Part shown: piece by piece, positions 62,651 through 64,000 of the stretch
How positions within the stretch are numbered: the first letter of the stretch is position 1
Layout of the letters: the number at the start of each line of letters is the position of its first letter
NCBI RefSeq assembly: GCF_001941845.1
Contig: NZ_CP018870.1
Location: 2,449,001 to 2,513,000, forward strand
Reading direction: 5' to 3'
From: Streptomyces sp. TN58
Lineage (GTDB): Bacteria; Actinomycetota; Actinomycetes; Streptomycetales; Streptomycetaceae
DNA length: 64,000 bases
Position numbers and translations under genes: made by a program
The notes under the pieces: generated by a model
What the model saw: only the letters and a program-made list of their open reading frames with translations
Told to the model about the DNA's origin: nothing
Database searches by the model: none

Positions 62651-64000
62651 ATGCGTGAGCGCCTGCCAGACGCACCTCCCACGACGGGCGACCTGCCCGC
62701 GGAACCCCTCAGCCACAGCCTCAAGCAGCGCCACCTGACCATGCTGGGGCTCGGCGGCGTGATCGGCGCCGGCCTCTTCGTCGGCTCCGGCGCCGGCATC
62801 GCCATCGCCGGTCCCGCGATCATCTGCTCCTACCTCCTCGCCGGCGTCCTCGCGATGCTGGTGATGCGCGCGCTCGGCGAGATGTCGGCCGCGATGCCCG
62901 CCTCCGGCTCCTTCTCCGTCTACGCGGAGCGGGCCCTCGGCCGCTGGGCCGGCTTCTCGGCGGGCTGGCTGTACTGGTTCCTGCTGGTCGTGGTGCTGGC
63001 GGTGGAGGCCACCGGGGCCGCGAAGATCGCGAACGGCTGGCTGCCCGCCGTCGACCAGTGGATCTGGGTGCTGCTGTTCATGGTGGTCTTCACCGTGAGC
63101 AACCTGGCCGCGGTGAAGAACTTCGGCGAGTTCGAGTTCTGGTTCGCCGCCCTGAAGGTCGGCGCGATCGTGCTCTTCCTGATCCTCGGCACCCTCGCCA
63201 TCTTCGGCGTGCTCCCGGACACGGACCCGGTCGGCATGGCCAACCTCACCGGGCAGGGCGGGTTCTTCCCCGAGGGCTTCGGCGGGGTCGTCGCCGGCAT
63301 GCTCGCCGTCATCTTCGCCTTCGGCGGCCTGGAGGTCGTCACCATCGCGGCCGCCGAGTCCGACGACCCGGCCCGGTCGGTGTCGCGCGCGGTGCGCAGC
63401 GCCGTGTGGCGCATCCTCTTCTTCTACGTCGGCTCGATGGTGGTCATCGTGACCCTGCTGCCGTGGGACTCGCTGGTGCCGGGGCAGAGCCCGTACGTCG
63501 CCGTGTTGGACTCCATCGGCATCCCGGCGGCCGGCCAGATCATGAACATCGTGGTGTTCGTGGCCCTGCTGTCGGCGCTCAACGCGAACCTGTACGGGTC
63601 CTCGCGCATGGTGTTCTCGCTGGCCGAGCGCGGAGAGGCGCCCAAGGGGCTGCTGCAGGTCTCGCGCGGCGGGGTGCCGCGCCGGGCGGTCTTCGCGTCG
63701 GTGGCCTTCGGCTTCGCCTCGGTGGTGCTCAACCTGCTGTGGCCGGACACGATCTTCCTCTACATGCTCAACGCGGTCGGCGCCGTCCTGCTGTTCGTGT
63801 GGGCGCTGATCGCCGTGTCGCAGCTGAAGCTGCGCCGCCGGATCGAGCGGGACATGCCCGAGCGGCTGACGCTGCCGATGTGGCTGTTCCCGTACGCCAC
63901 CTGGGCCGCGCTGGCCGGGATGGCGGCGGTCCTGGTCCTGATGCTGTTCGACGACTCCGCGCGGCCGCAGTTGCTGTGGTCGACGGGTGCGGCCCTGCTG
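62651..64000 (+). CDS. APC-family amino-acid permease, second paralogue (runs off window)
   Basis: 450 codons are present from the ATG at 62651, and the gene continues past the window end. It has KQRHLTMLGLGGVIGAGLFV near the start, about 11 visible membrane segments and the same ALGRWAGFSxGWLYWF and NFGEFEFWFA segments as the first permease, so it is a local duplicate. No Shine-Dalgarno is seen upstream. An inverted repeat CGTCCG/CGGACG at 62542-62560 lies in its leader region. Substrate unknown. Confidence 0.9.
   Translation, partial: MRERLPDAPPTTGDLPAEPLSHSLKQRHLTMLGLGGVIGAGLFVGSGAGIAIAGPAIICSYLLAGVLAMLVMRALGEMSAAMPASGSFSVYAERALGRWAGFSAGWLYWFLLVVVLAVEATGAAKIANGWLPAVDQWIWVLLFMVVFTVSNLAAVKNFGEFEFWFAALKVGAIVLFLILGTLAIFGVLPDTDPVGMANLTGQGGFFPEGFGGVVAGMLAVIFAFGGLEVVTIAAAESDDPARSVSRAVRSAVWRILFFYVGSMVVIVTLLPWDSLVPGQSPYVAVLDSIGIPAAGQIMNIVVFVALLSALNANLYGSSRMVFSLAERGEAPKGLLQVSRGGVPRRAVFASVAFGFASVVLNLLWPDTIFLYMLNAVGAVLLFVWALIAVSQLKLRRRIERDMPERLTLPMWLFPYATWAALAGMAAVLVLMLFDDSARPQLLWSTGAALL

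Noticed and set aside
1..64000. Many long open frames in other phases, some over 500 codons, such as the ones opposite the leuS, LCP, rne and glycosyltransferase genes.
   Set aside because: They are Arg/Ala/Pro/Gly-rich shadow frames produced by high GC, overlap confident genes, and have no family motifs.

Overview
This window is a stretch of the chromosomal core of a Streptomyces-type actinomycete. The evidence is very high GC with third-position G/C bias, many GTG and a few apparent CTG starts, 4-nt overlapping starts and stops, mycothiol-family and SpoIIE-phosphatase genes, and a gene order (leuS, rsfS, nadD, proA, proB, obgE, rpmA, rplU, rne, rodA, mrdA, mreDCB, ndk, folC, valS, clpX, clpP2, clpP1, tig) that I recognise from Streptomyces. 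Most genes lie on the minus strand. Assignments are from reading the translated sequence; no database search was run.

Region by region. 1-6.7 kb holds the 5' part of leuS behind a probable leucine attenuator, two tRNA-Ala(GGC) genes flanking a small Cys-rich protein, a histidine-phosphatase gene coupled to rsfS, an LCP-like wall protein, nadD and a 55-residue membrane protein. 6.8-9.6 kb holds an M48 membrane protease converging on two related single-pass membrane proteins. 9.7-13 kb is the proline block (proA, a hypothetical gene, proB), with a 53-bp tandem repeat. 13-21.5 kb is a surface-glycan block: GT2, GtrA, a GT2/TagF-like fusion, a GT4, galE and another GT2. 21.5-30.3 kb holds obgE, rpmA, rplU, a very long RNase E/G, a DUF2344 protein and a membrane protein built of 19-residue repeats. 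30.3-40.1 kb has a B12-binding radical SAM protein, a CYTH-CHAD protein and the elongation/spore-wall cluster mreB, mreC, mreD, mrdA (PBP2) and rodA. 40.4-52.6 kb has ndk, a DUF4233 gene, folC, an orphan histidine kinase, valS, a QPGPYG-rich membrane protein, clpX, the clpP1-clpP2 pair with a ClgR-like operator, and tig.

52.7-64 kb is more variable. It has tRNA-Pro and divergent tRNA-Gly genes, a decayed mycothiol-dependent gene, a 64-residue membrane protein, an HD-domain gene coupled to a PLP decarboxylase, a DUF4232 lipoprotein, and a P-loop gene broken by a 175-bp palindromic MITE-like element (a shrunken relic of which lies beside nadD). It ends with a SpoIIE-type phosphatase, an Fpg/Nei glycosylase, rpiB, and two paralogous amino-acid permeases flanking bioY.

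The genes work together in translation and its quality control (leuS, valS, tRNAs, ribosomal proteins, Obg, RsfS, trigger factor, Clp proteases), in RNA turnover, and in cell-wall and surface-polymer assembly. The points most worth a second look are the leuS leader, the repeat-built membrane protein, the MITE-disrupted ATPase, the three-frame mycothiol pseudogene, and two genes whose best-supported start codon is CTG.
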